This document shows, in pieces, positions 33,101 to 46,489 of a DNA stretch of 64,000 bases. The DNA comes from Osedax fenrisi (lineage: Eukaryota; Annelida; Polychaeta; Sabellida; Siboglinidae): positions 13,384,494-13,448,493 of the forward strand of contig OZ025245.1 in assembly GCA_964019155.1 (NCBI GenBank), read 5' to 3'. Positions within the stretch are counted from its first letter, which is position 1. Each line of letters starts with the position of its first letter. Under the pieces are notes generated by a model, which saw only the letters and a list, made by a program, of their open reading frames with translations, did no database searches and was not told the DNA's origin. Both the position numbers and the translations under genes were made by a program.

Positions 33101-33768
33101 CAATATAAAATGTTAATACATAATGTAAAATTATATTTTTATAACCGTGATTAAATCAATAAAAAATATAAATACTAGTATTTTATTTTGTAGGTCATAT
33201 AAATAGTATATTATAATAACAATACAAGAAATGTAATAAGTAACTTTAAATACACCCTATTGGTTGTTTTCGGATGCATTAGATGTATATATATATAAAC
33301 AATATTTTTTAGAAATAATAAGATAATTTATTATTTTTCCAAAATATTTTATCTCTGAATAATTATTTCCTCATATTTACATGTATTAAAAACGTAACAG
33401 TCCTTTAATGTATTATATAATCTAATAATTTATTTTATTATAACTATAAATATAAATATAATTACATATAATTATTATATTATTCTATTATGTATATTTA
33501 TAAATATAGTGACTATAGTCATATATAAAATAGCAATTATATAATCATATATTTATTTTTAGAAATACATACATAGGTATAATACATACATACATACAGT
33601 TATATCTAATTATAAACTTAATCCCATCTTGAATATACAACTAATATATCTATATAACTAATTATATAGTTAACATATTAGTTGTGATTATACCACTAAT
33701 TAAGCAACACTGACATGCGCAGTGCTACATATTATCCTATAACTCTTAACTGTCTACATTTCTATTTT

Positions 33769-33915
33769 ATTGATAATTTATTTAAGCAAATACATAGCAG
33801 AAAATATAATCGAAAGTATAAAATATAAATATTTGCTAACGAAAACATACGTCATAGAAATAAACAAAGAATAATACGAAATTACAAAATTAAAGAAATT
33901 AAAACGTTTTACAGT
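33769..33915 (-). mobile_element. Short 5'-truncated LINE 3' end
   Basis: Closely matches the 3' end of the LINE at 23299 (plus-strand reading TTGATAATTTATTTAAGCAA and AAACAAAGAATAATACGAAA) and a similar piece at 40599. Only the last 150 bases or so were inserted. Confidence 0.75.
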
Positions 33916-34124
33916 TTCTGTTATAGCCATTATAACGGCGATGTCCGCTTTAGATCAATGTTCAATATTATTATATTAAATATTATTTATATATATATAT
34001 ATATTAATATTTAATGAGCAACAACAACAGAAAATAGGCATATTATTTTGAAGCCATTTAGAAGAAATTATTATATAAATATTATTATAATTCAACAGAA
34101 AAATTATTATTAAAATTCTAATAA

Positions 34125-34399
<275 letters not shown>

Positions 34400-34407
34400 A
34401 ATATTAT

Positions 34408-34447
<40 letters not shown>

Positions 34448-34453
<6 letters not shown>

Positions 34454-34752
34454 GAATCAATCTCATAGGAATCAAAGTATGGAAGAATGTAATATATATA
34501 TAGATAATACCACTCACGTGGCATGTAATACATTTACAAATATGTCATCGATAGTACCCTCGGAATTTATTATTGATATACATGAATATAAGGTTACATT
34601 GGTCATTTTAAATATATTAAAAAATAATCCAAACAAAAATAAAAATCCAATCTAAAAATCAACCTATAGGGTTTAATTATAATTAAATAATTAAAACTAA
34701 TGTCGATATATTATAAATAATTATATATATTTATGTATATATATATATTAAT

Positions 34753-34790
<38 letters not shown>

Positions 34791-34939
34791 TAATTTTTAT
34801 ATATATATAATTAGGATAATTACGGATTCCTTTGGTAAATATTAATCTGTATTTTAATAAACCCTATTATATGTCATAGGTTTATTAATAATGTAATATG
34901 TAATTTAAAAATTACATTATATATATAGTAGTATAGTGC
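34448..34939. other. AT-rich spacer
   Basis: No coding motif recognised; contains (AT)n runs near 34736-34810. Confidence 0.5.
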
Positions 34940-35269
34940 ATTATGCATATGGTTTGTAGTTAGTATCCCTCTAGCTACATCCACCACCTAGCCATACCAA
35001 TCGAAAAGGAAGGCCGAGCGTGTAAGTCCTTTCCTAATGGTTTTATGGTTCTACAAGTCAATACTCCTTCAATGCCTCCAAGTGGCATACCACGGTAAAC
35101 TGTTTACTTAGTATCCAGGCTAAATTGTAGGGGATCTAGGAGAAGGTAACTCTGATTCCAAATATTTCTGCTGCCTTGTAGTAAGACCTCTTTAGGTAAA
35201 GGCTAAGAGAGTGCAACTCTGAATTCAAACGCACTGCTATAATAGTTGCACCCATAGCAGTATTAGCAA
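34940..35269 (+). other. 5' untranslated region of the LINE
   Basis: About 330 bases of non-coding sequence of ordinary composition with several short self-complementary stretches (for example AAGGAAGG...CCTTTCC). It may fold, but I cannot assign a ribozyme or promoter. Confidence 0.4.
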
Positions 35270-36016
35270 ATGAAAGACATGACAAGTACAACAAACAACA
35301 CTAGGGTTAAAGTCCCTAATATAACCTTCCCTATAACCGAAACGATATCTAAGGAGAAGTATGACGGACCTACTCCAAACCCGCAAGGAAGGGTAGATCT
35401 TGAGACACGCCTAGGTAATAAGGCTAAACTATTAAGATGCAAACGAGAAATCATTATATCAACTATTAACGTTAGAACAATTCGAGAAGAACATAAACAA
35501 CTAGAACTCAAGTATAATTTCGAAAACCATAATCTACATATTCTTGGAATACAGGAACATCGAATTATGCATGATGAAACTGTTAAGTATAATAATATTG
35601 GACATAGCACACTTATAACTACATCAGCATGGAAAATGATCGATATGCATCAACAGGAGGAATTAGTGTAATGTTAAACAAAATATAAATAAACTCACTA
35701 TGCGAGGTTATATCACAATATATGAGAGAATATTGATAAGCACATTCCATGGAAATCCTGCAACATCAATTATAATCATATATTCACCTACAAATTCTAG
35801 CGAAGATGAAGTTATAAACAAATTCTACGATGATCATAGAAGAGCTATAGAGAACAAAATGAGAACAAAATGGAGAAACAGCATCACAAATGTGGAAGCA
35901 TACAGTACTTTTTCTAGCATTGGTTCAGATCATCGAATCGTATCATCTAAGGTAAGGCTAAGTTTGCGAGCGAATAGGAAGAAATTACCAAGAAAACTCC
36001 GTTATAATTGGAATTA
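35270..36016 (+). pseudogene. LINE endonuclease remnant with internal deletion
   Basis: Reads ISTINVRTIREEHKQLELK, HILGIQEHRIMHDE (catalytic Glu), GHSTLITTSAWK, then after a shift near 35640 RYASTGGISVMLNK. The 35700 frame gives FHGNPATSIIIIYSPTNSSE and, straight after NKFYDD, TKWRNSITNVEAYSTFSSI and GSDHRIVSSKVRLSLR. The expected GDFN block and its surroundings are missing, so part of the domain was deleted at about 35835. The final SDH motif is intact. Confidence 0.75.
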
Positions 36017-36599
36017 ATTAAATATGACATATCCCTTTAGGAGAAATACGCAATTGAAATAAGAAATCGATTTATCTTATCGCAAGGCGATGAAGACATT
36101 TCAGACACATATGACCGATTCATATATATAAATGCTGAAGTTACAAGAGAACTAGTTCCACTTAAATTAAAACAAATAAAATGTATCCATCTACTTATAA
36201 TACTTTTCTAGAGCTAGAGAAAACACTCGTATAGCAAATAGAGAGTATGAAGACAATCCAAATGAGACAAATCAACATAACAATACTGAATAGCACGATA
36301 AACTATATACAGCATATACAAATATTGCAGTTGACACCCTAGAAGAAAGATCAACCAAATTGAGAATGCTGATATATATCACAACAGAAATTGCCTATTA
36401 AGCTGGGAATTAATAAATGGAATCACTGGTAGAAAACAACTAAAAAAGGAATGATAAAAGGAAAGAACAAAAAGAACGTATACAAACTTGGTACAAACAT
36501 TTTCAGGATTTATTAGGCAAACCACCAAATATTGAAGACGAAAATGATACTATAAAACAAGTTATACAACATCTAGAGATAAAGCGTAGAGCTTTGAAA

Positions 36600-38122
36600 T
36601 GTAGTATGAATATAAGTTGGCAAAAGACGTAATCAAAGAAGGTAAAAGCTGCGGTGTTGATGAAATACGGCTAGAAGTATTAAAACGATATAATATAGAT
36701 GACATTAACCTCTACTTCTGTAACAAAGCACTATTAGATAAAATGAAGTCAAAACCATGGTCAATTATGAATATAATTCCAATACCCAAGAAAGGAGATC
36801 TTAGTCTATAGACCTATAGGTAGTAATTATCGTAGTAAAGTCCTACCTAATTAGTAGCGAAAACTTATAATCGTAGGATACTGCACAGAATTAGGCCTCA
36901 TCTAGATTGTCATCTAAGGAAAAAACAAAATGGTTTCAGAAGTTGCAGAACAACAAGCAGTCAAATATTAGTTCTCAGAGGACTGATTGAGAGAGTCAAA
37001 GATAATAATCTAAAAGCAATACTTATATTCATCGAATTCAATAAAGCATTTGATACTATACATAGAGGGAAAATGCATGCGATACTGAAATATTATGGGA
37101 TACCGGAGGAGTTGGTGTATTAGCTATTAGCATAATGTAAGAAGGTACTACTGCTAAGGTCATTACACCTGATGGAGAAACAGAAACTTTCAATATTATA
37201 GCTAGTGTCTTACAAGGAGATATGTTAGCTCCATACCTTTTTGTCATAGTTATCGATTATGTTATGAGAACAGCTTTACAAGGAATAAAAGATAAACTAG
37301 GTGTCCAACTAAGGAAAAGAAAAAGCAAAAGAGTACCACCTATCACTGTTACTTATATGGACTTCGCATATGATATTGCATTAGTAAGTGAAGGTATCAA
37401 AGAAGCCCAATAGATGCTCAGTCGATTCTAAAAATCAGCAAAACAAGTAGGGCTAAGCATGAATACAGCGAAAACGAAATACATGAGCTAAAATACCATG
37501 CAACAGTTTAAAATCAAAACTATAGATGAGTGAAATCTGAAAAGGGTTGAATAATTCAAGTACATTTGGGCATGGATAGACAGCAGTGCAAGAGATTTTA
37601 AAATCAGAAAAGCGCTTGCTTTGAGAACATGTCATCAAATGAGTAATATCTGGAAATCAACCCTTAGTATGAAAATGAAACTCAGGCTCATGCACACCAC
37701 AGTTGAATCGGTTCTGCTGTACGGATGTGAGACTTGTACCCTCACAAAAACCATACTCAAACAACTTAGCAAGCACATACATTCGAATTCTACGAATGAT
37801 ATTATAAGTACATTTGTCTCAGAAAGTTACTAACGAAGTATTGCAGTACTTGTATGGAGCTATAGAAAAAATATCTAAAAAGTTCAGACGTCGATTCTTA
37901 AAGTTTGCTGGACATTGCCTACGTAGATATTATGAAATTATTTCGGATCTAGTTCTTTGGGAACTTACTCACGTAACTAGAAGACTAGGAAGGCCACCAG
38001 AAAGCCTCATCAGGAATCTCGAGCTCGAAACTGGTTTACCGGCGAGCGAGATGAAAGTAGCTATGATGAACAGTGATGTTTGGAGAACTTTTACTGTACG
38101 GGAAACAACAATCCCGAAATAA
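36600..38122 (+). pseudogene. LINE reverse transcriptase, catalytic FADD changed to FAYD
   Basis: Frames from 36617 give AKDVIKEGKSCGVDEIRLEV, FCNKALLDKMKSKPWSIMNI and IPIPKKGDLS. Around 36910-37080 are QNGFR, SSQILVLRGLIERV, FIEFNKAFDTIHRGKMHAIL. At 37200-37413 follow QGDMLAPYLFVIVIDYVMR and MDFAYDIALVSEGIKEAQ, where the family has FADD: the first catalytic Asp is Tyr here. Later are VLLYGCETCTL and the C-terminal FRRRFLKFAGHCLRR...LGRPPESL to 38122. Many frameshifts and stops. Dead copy. Confidence 0.8.
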
Positions 38123-38547
38123 GCTTAGTAAGCATATATATTACTTAAAGTATTTATATTATATTTATATATTACTATAGTATAGAACTTATTTACAAAG
38201 CATATATCACATAGGGACATTTTAGTGAACATATATAGTAGATATCATTATTGATTGTATATAATTATATTTCTATAAAATTACTTTGTATTACGTTGAT
38301 ATTTTAATACGTCATTACTTATTTAGACATTTACAATTCGCATCAAGGTTTTACATAAGCGTATTACTTCAAAGTTTGTTAATACCAACTATCACAATAG
38401 TAGTATTGTATACGACCTAATTGCAGTATTTTACGAAGAATACTATACGGCGAATGACATAGTTACGGTGTACACAATGAGTCATCAATCTAAAAAGTTA
38501 TTTAAATATTAATTACTATAGAATTTTTGTAGATATTAATATATTAT

Positions 38548-38662
38548 TTTAATTATATATTAATATGTAATTTTCATAATATGATAGTATGCCATATTAA
38601 TATATATTATTATATATTAATATGTAATTTTCATAATATGATAGTATGCCATATTAATATAT
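38548..38662. repeat. 58-bp tandem duplication
   Basis: Two almost identical units side by side, each containing TAATATGTAATTTTCATAAT and GATAGTATGCCATATTAATA. Confidence 0.9.
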
Positions 38663-38834
38663 ATATATTGTAAATTTAAATGAAGCGATTTACTTGTTAA
38701 AAGTTTCAAACGTAACAACACATATATTACAAATTGTATGCGTGTGTGTGCTATTTATAAAATGTCACTGATTATAATGTAACTTAATTAATAAAAGTAT
38801 AAACAATGACTTTTTATAAATATCATTAACATAT

Positions 38835-38882
<48 letters not shown>

Positions 38883-38883
38883 T

Positions 38884-39262
38884 AATACACTGTTAACAAT
38901 TATGGTACAGCGAGTGCCTTTTTTAGGGTGTAAGTAGTGTCCCCATAGCCATAGCCCTTGAATTGCATGATATGTAAATATAATAATCACGTACCCTAAT
39001 ATGTAAAATAGCTGTAGGCTATATAATATACCTACCCTAATAAATATATAGAGTGTACCCTAGTGCATTTAACAGTCATTCACCCTAATATTTAAAATAT
39101 ATGTACCCTAAAAAAATATATATATTGTACCCTAGTGAGTTTAAAAGTTGTATATCATATTTAGTGTAGGTAAATTGGTAAACATGGTAAATTGTTATTA
39201 TATTTTAACGATCTGTACCCTATAAATTGAATTCGCTGTACCCTAATTTTTAACAGTGTATT
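38884..39262. mobile_element. 379-bp MITE built from TACCCTA motifs
   Basis: Left end AATACACTGTTAACAATTAT then GGTACAGCGA; right end, inverted, AATACACTGTTAAAAATTAG then GGTACAGCGA. TIRs of about 30 bp differ at two positions. TA flanks both sides, so a TA target duplication as in mariner-like MITEs is possible. Between the ends TACCCTA or ACCCTAA occurs eight times in one direction and once inverted. No coding. Confidence 0.75.
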
Positions 39263-41067
39263 ACAAATATATTATATTTACTTTCATTATATTGTTCGAA
39301 TTTCTGTTTATCGTTAAGATAGATATTAAACCAAAGTAAGAGGTCTTCATTCTTTAAAGGGGCATGCATACAGGGATTTCTATAGCTTTTTTTGCTTCAT
39401 TTTTCAATGGAAAAATACTTGAATTTAAAATATCATTCACACTGAATAAGTTATAACTTCTATAAAAATTATAATAAATGTGAACTTTAACTTAACTTTG
39501 ACCTACTTTTATGACCGCTATTCTTAAATAAAATATTACCATGCATATTTAGTTTCAATATATTATTAAATTTACATAATATTTAATATAATTAACCTGA
39601 TAATTAATTATTATAAATAATATTCTATAACCTATATTAATTTTGTATACCATTTTGATAAAATCGTCTATTTTGTTCCAAAATAAATAATTATTATTTT
39701 AAACTGTTGATACGAACAATTTATTTTGTATAATGATGCTATTGTACACACATTTGTATCATTGGAAAGCATATTAAATTCATTTATATAAGTCGTATTT
39801 TAGTTGTTTTAAATTGTAATTAAAAAAAATGCATGATAAAAAATATGCAAAAAAAATGGTAAAAATTGTACATAGCCTAGATAGGAATTATACATGTTTT
39901 AATATATTTATAATACGTATAATTCTATATAATACGTATAATATACCATAATTCATTCAATAATGAATATTTTTTAATGAAATTAACGGTATATATTTAT
40001 TATTAATATATTATTTAATATTTTACTATATTTATATACAAATTATCAACATGTCCACCCAATATTGAAAAATTTAGATTGTTTTAAAGTTAAATAATAT
40101 ATTCATAAATATTAGTTTTAATATATTATTAAATTTTCATTTTATTTAATTAACCTGATAATACATTATATTAAATACTATTCTATAACTTCAATAATTT
40201 TAACATACCATCAGGGAGATCTCTCTGATACTATTATAGATAAAATAAATAATTTATTATTAACGGGGTTTTTAAAAAATGTAATTATATTATATGCGAC
40301 TAAAGTTTAATTATCTATTTTAATAGACTATTTATCTTATACAAATTAAATAATCTCATATATAAAACTTAATTAATATAAACAGAAAATTAGTAAACGA
40401 CATTACAGACATTTATTTACATATGTTTTAGTTTTAATAGTTTGAGGGATTTAAACTAAATATTAGACTAAATATTAAATATATAGGAATAGCAATTGCT
40501 AACAATTGAATATTGATTAAATATGCTATTCAGTATTAAAATGTTATTATTATTAAATATAAGTTTTAAATCTAACTTAAATGTAATTATATAATATATT
40601 GATTGATTGATTGATAATTTATTTAAGCAAATACATAGTTGAAATATATTATCGAAAGTATAAAGTATAAATATTTGCTATCGATAACATACATTATAGA
40701 AATAAACAAAGAATAATACGAAATTAAAAAATTAAAGAAATTAAAACTTTTTACTAAGTAAGAACTTAAGTTAATTAGTTGCCATCGACTTAAGTTGAAC
40801 TTAAGTTTTGAAATCAAGTTAAAATTAAGTTTTTTATGTGAGTTGAATGTTGGGAGAAATTATTTATATGAAATATATTTAACCCTACCAGCTAGTGTAT
40901 TACGTATGTAATTAAAATAATAATGTAATGTATTAACAATAATGTTAACAGAAATCTCTTTTTTTTACATTTAGCGTAATTTTAATACATTTATTGTATC
41001 GGATTTAAAATAAACCATATATACTACTATCAAACGAATATGTATAATATTCCATATATTTACGAAT

Positions 41068-41128
<61 letters not shown>

Positions 41129-41557
41129 CTTAAATATGATAGGCTATTTATGAATGACATTTCCGCGAACAGTATTACATTCACAATAAAAAGGTCGTGT
41201 ATGAAAGATTACTTTACTAAATGTAGTGAATGTGACGTATATTGTAGAGGTACAGTTATGAATAAGTGTGACACGCAAGACAATACAATATGCCAAAAAG
41301 GTTAATATGATGCAATCGCGAGAATAAATAGTCCAATAATGATATAACGCAAACAAATATCATTCTGTATACAGTATATAACATTCATTAATAGCGAATT
41401 GAATATCTTTATTTTTTAGATACTATTATATTATAATGTATACTTTTAGAATCCGTGACTATAGAACAATACAATTATGAACTAATTACTAATAATATAG
41501 GAATTATAAAATCTCTAAATATAATGTTATCTTCAGAAATGTTCTATTTCAGAAATG
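39263..41557. other. AT-rich spacer
   Basis: Contains a LINE 3' end at 40599 and an (AT)n run at 41078-41126. Short open frames at 40623-40817 and 41144-41356 (minus) carry no recognisable domain. Confidence 0.4.
40599..40756 (-). mobile_element. Short 5'-truncated LINE 3' end with (TTGA)n tail
   Basis: Starts on the plus strand with TTGATTGATTGATTGATAAT and continues as at 23299 and 33769. The tail repeat is longest here (about four units). Confidence 0.75.
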
Positions 41558-42456
41558 TAGGGGAAAGTAACCGAATACGGACACTCTCGGTATATCAGAA
41601 ACCATAGATGTTACACAAAATGTTTAATGAATAAAATATTCATAAATATATAAATAGTCTAAAAAGTATTTTTTATTTTTTAATTATTCAAAATATTTCT
41701 GATATATCCAATAAACTGATTTTTTGATTACGTTTTTAAATTTATGAAAAACAATTTCAACTTAAAACCTTCTCTAGAATATACAAATGTATGGAATTAA
41801 AATATAACACTATTTTATTAAAAAATAAAGCATATTAACATTATATATATAAATTCTATAGTTTTTATCAAATATTTATTAAGTTATAAGCATTTAGATG
41901 TCATATAAGTCCATAATACGGACGTCCGTAGTGTACACTATAGATTTATTAATACAGACACCCTATAACCAATCAGCGTGCAGCGTATGAACTATTCTGA
42001 TTTTCATAAAAATCGCGTGCGTTATTATAGTAATACCACTAATAAATCTAAATCTAATTTTTGTATTATTTAGATACTTAAATTGTATTATTAATTAAAA
42101 AAATAATAAAAATAAATAAATTATTAACTAATTAAATTAGAATACATTTATTATAACATTATTTATAAATATTGTAATTGTAATTTGTCTGATTGATTCA
42201 TAAATAATATATAGCTTGTCTAGTGGTATTTAAGGTGTCCGTATTATAACACGGGGTGTCCGCATTCGGACATGGGTAACGAATACGGACACCCCCGTTA
42301 TCTACGGAATTAAAAGATTAAATAAAATGTTAAAATCACAATAATATCTATAATCATATAATATTAATATATTGTAATTTTTGAATACAAATAATGAGTC
42401 ATAAAATGTTAAGACCATTTATTGTTAAAGTGTCCATATTAGGTTACTTTTCCCTA
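41558..42456 (+). mobile_element. MITE with GGGGAAAGTAACC-type ends, copy A
   Basis: Left end TAGGGGAAAGTAACCGAATA; right end, inverted, TAGGGAAAAGTAACCTAATA. TA on each side suggests a TA target duplication. Inside, the terminal motif CCGAATACGGACAC or its inverse recurs at about 41920-41950 and, as an inverted cluster, at 42236-42298 (GTGTCCGTATTATAACAC and GAATACGGACACCC). No coding. Copy B (50600-51447) has the same layout. Confidence 0.8.
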
Positions 42457-42909
42457 TAGGGGTATACATTTATCTAAGTAAAATAATATATTTAAAGAAA
42501 CAATTAATAATAAGCAAATACAAAATACTAATAGTATAAATATCGATCAAATAGCATATACACTTAAGGAAATAGATATAAATAAATATATACCTGATAA
42601 TATAATATTTCAAATTCAAATATAAATTCTAATTTAGAAACTAATTTTAATAATAATAATCATTGTACAGATTATATAAATAAAAAATTGGATACAAAGT
42701 TATCTTATAAGATTATCTTATCTTATTATATATAATAATATGTTAAATATACATAAATTAAATACTAATAGCAATAACAAATCAGAAACAGATGATGAAT
42801 CAGATTATATAGATTGTGAGTGTACTAAATATATAATTAAGTTAGATAGTTTAAATACAAAATTACAAATTTAAACAAAAAAACAAAAATAAACTATTTG
42901 ATACTAATA

Positions 42910-42949
<40 letters not shown>

Positions 42950-43050
42950 TAGCCAGCAATCACCTTATAGGTCACCTAATACACATATAATATTTTATAA
43001 AACAAGACTATTAAGAAAATCGGCAAAATGAATAAAACTAGGATATATAT
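42457..43050. other. AT-rich, possible decayed coding
   Basis: Fragments such as NNKSETDDESDYIDCECTKY (about 42775-42840, plus) look coding-like but match nothing I recognise. (AT)n at 42915-42945. Confidence 0.3.
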
Positions 43051-43201
43051 ATTAATTGCGATTATTTATTTTAAATATTCTTTATTAGTATTAATATATA
43101 CAGTATATGTATATATAAATTTACAGTATATATATATATATACATATACTGTATATATTAATACTAATAAAGAATATTAAAAATAAATAATCGCAATTAA
43201 T
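43051..43201. repeat. 65-bp-arm palindrome
   Basis: Arms 43051-43115 and 43137-43201 are reverse complements with one mismatch; the outer ends read ATTAATTGCGATTATTTATT. The 21-base centre is AT-rich. Confidence 0.9.
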
Positions 43202-43761
43202 AATTTTAATCAATTGGATGACTATATGAATTAAAATAAATATATTGTGTATGCTTTATTTTTGTTATTTTTCTTCTTTTCTACGTTGATTATACTATAA
43301 TGTATTTATTTCAAAGTTATATACAAGATTTAAAAGTTTATATTGTATTTATTTCAAAGTTATATACATGATTTAAAAGTTTATATAGTTTTGTTAATTT
43401 TATTTATTTTCACTCACTTCAGGTTTATTCAGTATTCCATTTTTACCAATATTATATAATAACATTAAAAATGTATTTCATTTACATACAAGTATTAACA
43501 TTTAAAATTATATAGTTTTATTTTATTTTATTCAATTCAGGTTTATTTTGTATTCACTTCAGGCTTATTCATTATTACATTTTTGTAAACATTATAATAA
43601 TATATAATATATATATAACACAAATAATTATTCTTATAATTATTATAAATATATTTTATTATTTATTATTTATTATTTATATAAGTATATATTAGTTATT
43701 TAATCTACATATATGTAGATTATAATGTAAAAAGGAATTGGTACATTTAATATAATAAACA

Positions 43762-43929
43762 TGCCTCGTGAGATTTTTAGATATATGAATACTAAGTATG
43801 CTAATGATACCGATAATATGCAATTACCAAAAGAAATGTATAATATTTTAATTACCATTATGTCGAGGAATTTAATGATTTTTGAAAACAAGTTTTATAA
43901 ACAAATTCTCGATTATAAATGCCCGATGT
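43762..43929 (+). pseudogene. Possible Penelope-like reverse transcriptase remnant
   Basis: A 55-codon frame reads MPREIFRYMNTKYANDTDNM then LPKEMYNILITIMSRNLMIF and ENKFYKQILDYKCPM, stop. Penelope-like polymerases carry N-x-F-x-F-x-GK-x-Y-x-Q-x-x-G-x-x-MG before the palm, and FENKFYKQILDYKCPM resembles this block. It is short and nothing else of the element is seen, so this is tentative. Confidence 0.3.
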
Positions 43930-44769
43930 AGTATCGCTAATAATTATAACATTATTAATATGTTAGACACTGTACATTTTAATTTGTCAGTCATTATTAT
44001 AACTATAGGATTAACAATATGTATTATAATAACTAATAATACAATAACTAATATGGATTAACATACAAAATAAAAATATTTTTGAAATACAGAATCATAA
44101 TTCAATTCATACCATTCGTAAACATAGTAGAGGAGGTGTATATCATTGTATATACACAATGATTTAAAATAGTATTAGTAATAGAAAACTATGTTTCTAT
44201 GATAAAGAGGTATGTGAATATATAGATAGATGGATAGATAAAAAGTGTATTGAATTACTGGTTGTATATAAAAAAAAGAAAAAATAACATATAATTATAT
44301 ATAATTATATATATAGTTATATATAACATATATAAACAAAATATATAAATGTGATAATAGTAAGACAAAACGACACGATACAAAAAACAAGAAATAAATG
44401 GAGAAGTAAAATAAAAATAAAACATTGGATTATACGAGCCGATGTTGAGATATATAGATGAGTTATTTATACACAAATATAACAAAGCTAGTTCTCATTT
44501 GTGTTTTAGCAAAATAATAATACATAAATAAATAAATGATACAATAATATATAAGTAAAACTGTGATATCGTAATAATACAAATAGGTATTGATATGTAT
44601 CCTATTTGATAATAATATCATATATTTGAATATAAAAGTGAAATTATTAGGTTATATATACCGCTTATAAGCGGTTTTTATAGCAATTTAATATTTATAA
44701 CAATATTTATGTAGATTTCACATTTAATATACAATTAATGTTGACTATTTACCAATAGATAAATAATTA

Positions 44770-45030
44770 CGGGGGGGGGGATTTTAATATCAATCTTTTT
44801 AATGATATATAATTATTTGTTATAGATTTAATTTATTCTATAAACTATTTTTCTTTAATTAATAAAGCAACACGAGTTGTAAAAAATAATAATATGATAT
44901 CTGAAACACTGATCGATCACATATATACCAATATTAAAAATGATTCTATGGAAGCCTGCCAATAGTAGGTTATATTCATATATTAGTGATCATTATCCGA
45001 TTTTTTACATTTTTAATTTATATTGTAATA
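44770..45030 (+). pseudogene. LINE endonuclease remnant
   Basis: Reads GGDFNINLFN, then NYFSLINKATRVVKNNNMIS, ETLIDHIYTNIKNDSMEA and, after a shift, YISDHYPIF. These are the late motifs of an APE endonuclease of a Jockey/CR1-type LINE (GDFN, TR, LIDHIYTN, SDH). It is cut off by the MITE at 45036. The polymerase fragment at 46490 may belong to the same element. Confidence 0.65.
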
Positions 45031-45035
45031 GTAAG

Positions 45036-45975
45036 TAGGGGAAAGTCCCCGATTACCGAACCCCTCCTAATACCGACCCCCTCTCGTATCTCAGTAACTA
45101 TAAGAGATATCAAAAAATAATATATACATGAACTGTTAGTAATTTAATGATAAATATGAATAAGTATTTTGTTTTAACAAATATTTAATCCTACAATTGT
45201 TATTTGATAAAATGTAATATTCTGTTTTTACTTTTTAAATATTTGAATAATAACTATTTTTAAATCATTGTAAATACTTTATTAATTAAAAGAAAACTTA
45301 ATACTGCACATAATATTGTAGATCAATACAATTTTTATAAATATTATAAAAATAATTCAATTTAAATAACTATTAATCAAAATATCTTAATTATAGCAAA
45401 CCATATGATTTTCCTAATAACGACCCCCATGTGATTTATAATATCTAATCAAAATATATCAGTATTTTACTTTAAAATATATCATAAGTTGATTGTGTAT
45501 CATTGATATAGATTAAGGATTCATGATTCCATTCTATTATATACATACTGATTAATAACTAAATATTAAATAATAATATACACTATTTTAATATAATTAA
45601 TATAAAGTTTAAATTTAAATTTAATATTACTACTAAAACATAAATTCAATAACAATAATTGCGTGCATGTTATAATTAATTATATTTATGAATATCTACT
45701 ATGTTGATTGGATATTATAATACTAAAAGTATGTATACCACGATTATTTTAGGGGGTCGGTAATAGGTGAAGGGGGTTGGTATTAGGAACAGGTATCCGA
45801 TTACCGACCCCCCTGTTTATTCTTGTAAATATAATTATATCAAAAATTTAAAATAGCCACATTATTCATTACCATAATATAACCCTATTAACAAAATTTC
45901 AAATAAATATATTTAATATTGAATAAGTTATTACAAATAATCATTTAGGGTTCGGTAATCGGGGACTTTCCCCTA
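45036..45975 (+). mobile_element. MITE with GGGGAAAGTCCCC-type ends, copy D
   Basis: TIRs of at least 26 bp are identical: the left begins GGGGAAAGTCCCCGATTACC and continues GAACCC, and the right is its exact inverse. TA flanks both ends (45036-45037 and 45974-45975), fitting a TA target duplication. Inside, the motif CCGATTACCGACCCC recurs near 45075, 45420 and in an inverted cluster at 45752-45812. Same plan as copies A-C, but a different family by sequence. No coding. Confidence 0.85.
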
Positions 45976-46159
45976 ATATAAATATGGTAAATTAGGTACC
46001 TACATAATATAATTACCTACACGATACTCGAATCGAAATGAATAATAATTCCTTATTTATAACTCCTATAACATCCGTAGTAATTGTTAATATAATTTCA
46101 AACTGTAAAATTAGAACTGATATTTTTAATATGAAAATAATATTTTTTTAAATATTAAA

Positions 46160-46260
46160 TTGATTGATTGATTGAAAGTTTATTTAAACACTTAAATAAA
46201 TCATAAATGATTTCTCAAAAGTGTATATATAGAATACAAATAATAGATTAGGTAAAACAA
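46160..46260 (-). mobile_element. Short LINE 3' end, second family, (TTGA)n tail
   Basis: TGATTGATTGATTGAAAGTT TATTTAAACACTTAAATAAA on the plus strand looks like the inverted tail and 3' end of another LINE. It differs from the 23299 family after the tail. Confidence 0.45.
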
Positions 46261-46489
46261 TAAATACCATTAATAATAATAAAATAAAATAGAATAAACC
46301 GTACATAAATTAATAAATAAAATAATAATGACATTAAATGCGAAATGTTTATTATATCATCCAATATATTTTTAGATAATTAATCAAACATAATAATTAT
46401 ACATTTTAATAGATGCCTATATTTCTCTGTAGTTTAAGAAAAGCAAAAATGTTACCATTGTATAAATCTGATTCAAAAATGATATGATT

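Larger units (their letters stand above)
34940..38122 (+). mobile_element. Heavily mutated LINE (EQEHR-type endonuclease-reverse transcriptase)
   Basis: It consists of a 5' region of ordinary base composition (34940-35269), broken endonuclease (35270-36016), a degraded linker, and reverse transcriptase to 38122. Order and motifs match LINEs commonly annotated as endonuclease-reverse transcriptases in invertebrates. No clear 3' tail. Confidence 0.75.

Noticed and set aside
38940..39250. Repeated TACCCTA as telomere-like sequence
   Set aside because: Units are spaced by unrelated A/T bases and enclosed by matching TIRs, so this is a MITE, not a telomeric array.
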